From contig NZ_JAIQWW010000003.1 of NCBI RefSeq assembly GCF_020164455.1, positions 297,854 to 361,853 on the forward strand: 64,000 nucleotides of DNA, in the 5' to 3' direction. The DNA is from Phyllobacterium chamaecytisi. Lineage in GTDB: Bacteria; Pseudomonadota; Alphaproteobacteria; Rhizobiales; Rhizobiaceae. How positions within the stretch are numbered: the first letter of the stretch is position 1; every line of letters starts with the position of its first letter. A model generated the notes under the pieces. The model was not told the DNA's origin. It was given only the letters and a program-made list of their open reading frames with translations, and did not search any database. Below are positions 63,697 to 64,000 of this stretch, piece after piece. The position numbers and the translations under genes are program-made.

Positions 63697-63917
63697 CGGG
63701 GCCAAAACTACGGTCTGGAGATCCCAATCGATGGGACGAATGTGAAAAGGCCATCGAGCCGCGGTTCAACATGATCAATTGGGTGGATATGCGAGACGAT
63801 AAAACTATTCAATTGCTGAACGACGCCATGGCGGCCGGCTGGACCGAGAGAGAGGTGATACGTGCAATTTGGGCTCTAAGAATGTTAAGGGATACGGCAT
63901 CTGTGACCAGAAACTAG
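63681..63917 (+). CDS. Small protein, tandem paralogue 2
   Basis: A 78-aa protein: DPNRWDECEKAIEPRFNMIN, then AMAAGWTEREVIRAIWALRM. Both the DPNRW-x-ECE and AGWTE-x-EV motifs match the preceding gene, so this is a tandem duplication with overlapping frames. Confidence 0.65.
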   Translation: MAARIAGPKLRSGDPNRWDECEKAIEPRFNMINWVDMRDDKTIQLLNDAMAAGWTEREVIRAIWALRMLRDTASVTRN

Positions 63918-64000
63918 CCCGATCCGTCAGCGCTTAAATTGCAAACTTAACCGATTGTCTGGGGGAAATTCATTGCTCGAAACGTTTCACTACCTCAATT

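Noticed and set aside
63973..64000. Possible start of a further gene at the right edge (TTG after GGGGGAAA)
   Set aside because: Only about nine codons are visible (LLETFHYLN), too few to judge.

Overview
The window looks like accessory DNA, probably a plasmid or chromid, from an alphaproteobacterium of the Hyphomicrobiales, most likely in or near the Brucella/Ochrobactrum group. The grounds are a BA14K-type secreted protein, DUF3606, DUF982 and DUF995 proteins, an RHE_PE00001/DUF1612-type protein (a family I associate with rhizobial plasmids), and two exopolysaccharide (EPS) loci resembling Sinorhizobium pSymB loci. This rests on protein families read by eye; no database search was possible.

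Layout. 0-4.4 kb: the end of a binding-protein ABC importer operon (binding protein, two permeases) with a LacI regulator and a metallophosphoesterase. 4.4-7.3 kb: an AraC-type protein, an L,D-transpeptidase and the DUF1612 protein. 7.7-14.1 kb: an IS5-family element beside a gene stump, TetR regulators, an amidase, a DUF302 protein and several dead gene fragments. 14.4-21 kb: a first EPS locus (acyltransferase, membrane-fusion protein, secreted alpha/alpha-barrel protein, cellulose/curdlan-synthase-like GT2). 21.4-31.2 kb: an O-methyltransferase and a redox/detoxification block (cNMP-domain flavoprotein, MFS pump, GFA protein, isoquinoline 1-oxidoreductase-like iorA-iorB-cytochrome c operon). 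31.5-38.1 kb: a 951-aa winged-helix/NB-ATPase/TPR regulator converging on an operon for an MFS carrier, a DJ-1/PfpI protein, a secreted hydrolase and a small monooxygenase.

38.6-53.3 kb is the most interesting part. An operon for UDP-xylose synthase, a UDP-sugar 4-epimerase, a GT2 synthase, UDP-glucose dehydrogenase, a DUF995 protein and a GH26-like protein lies divergent from an AraC-type regulator with an N-terminal RxxxR motif. This matches the CuxR-controlled, c-di-GMP-dependent arabinose-polysaccharide locus of S. meliloti. A membrane diguanylate cyclase and further DUF995 and GH26-like paralogues lie alongside. The island could therefore contain signal production, a c-di-GMP-sensing activator, nucleotide-sugar supply, polymerase and periplasmic tailoring. 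The first EPS synthase, with a degenerate PilZ-like tail, may answer to the same signal.

53.3-57.2 kb: gene remnants, a LysE exporter, an IS30 fragment, and a class III nucleotidyl cyclase with TPRs. 57.8-64 kb: a dense array of very small genes, several as diverged paralogue pairs. Two families of dispersed intergenic repeats, at 7.4/21.3/38.4 kb and at 9.2/22.7/55.1 kb, run through the window and are not explained by the genes.
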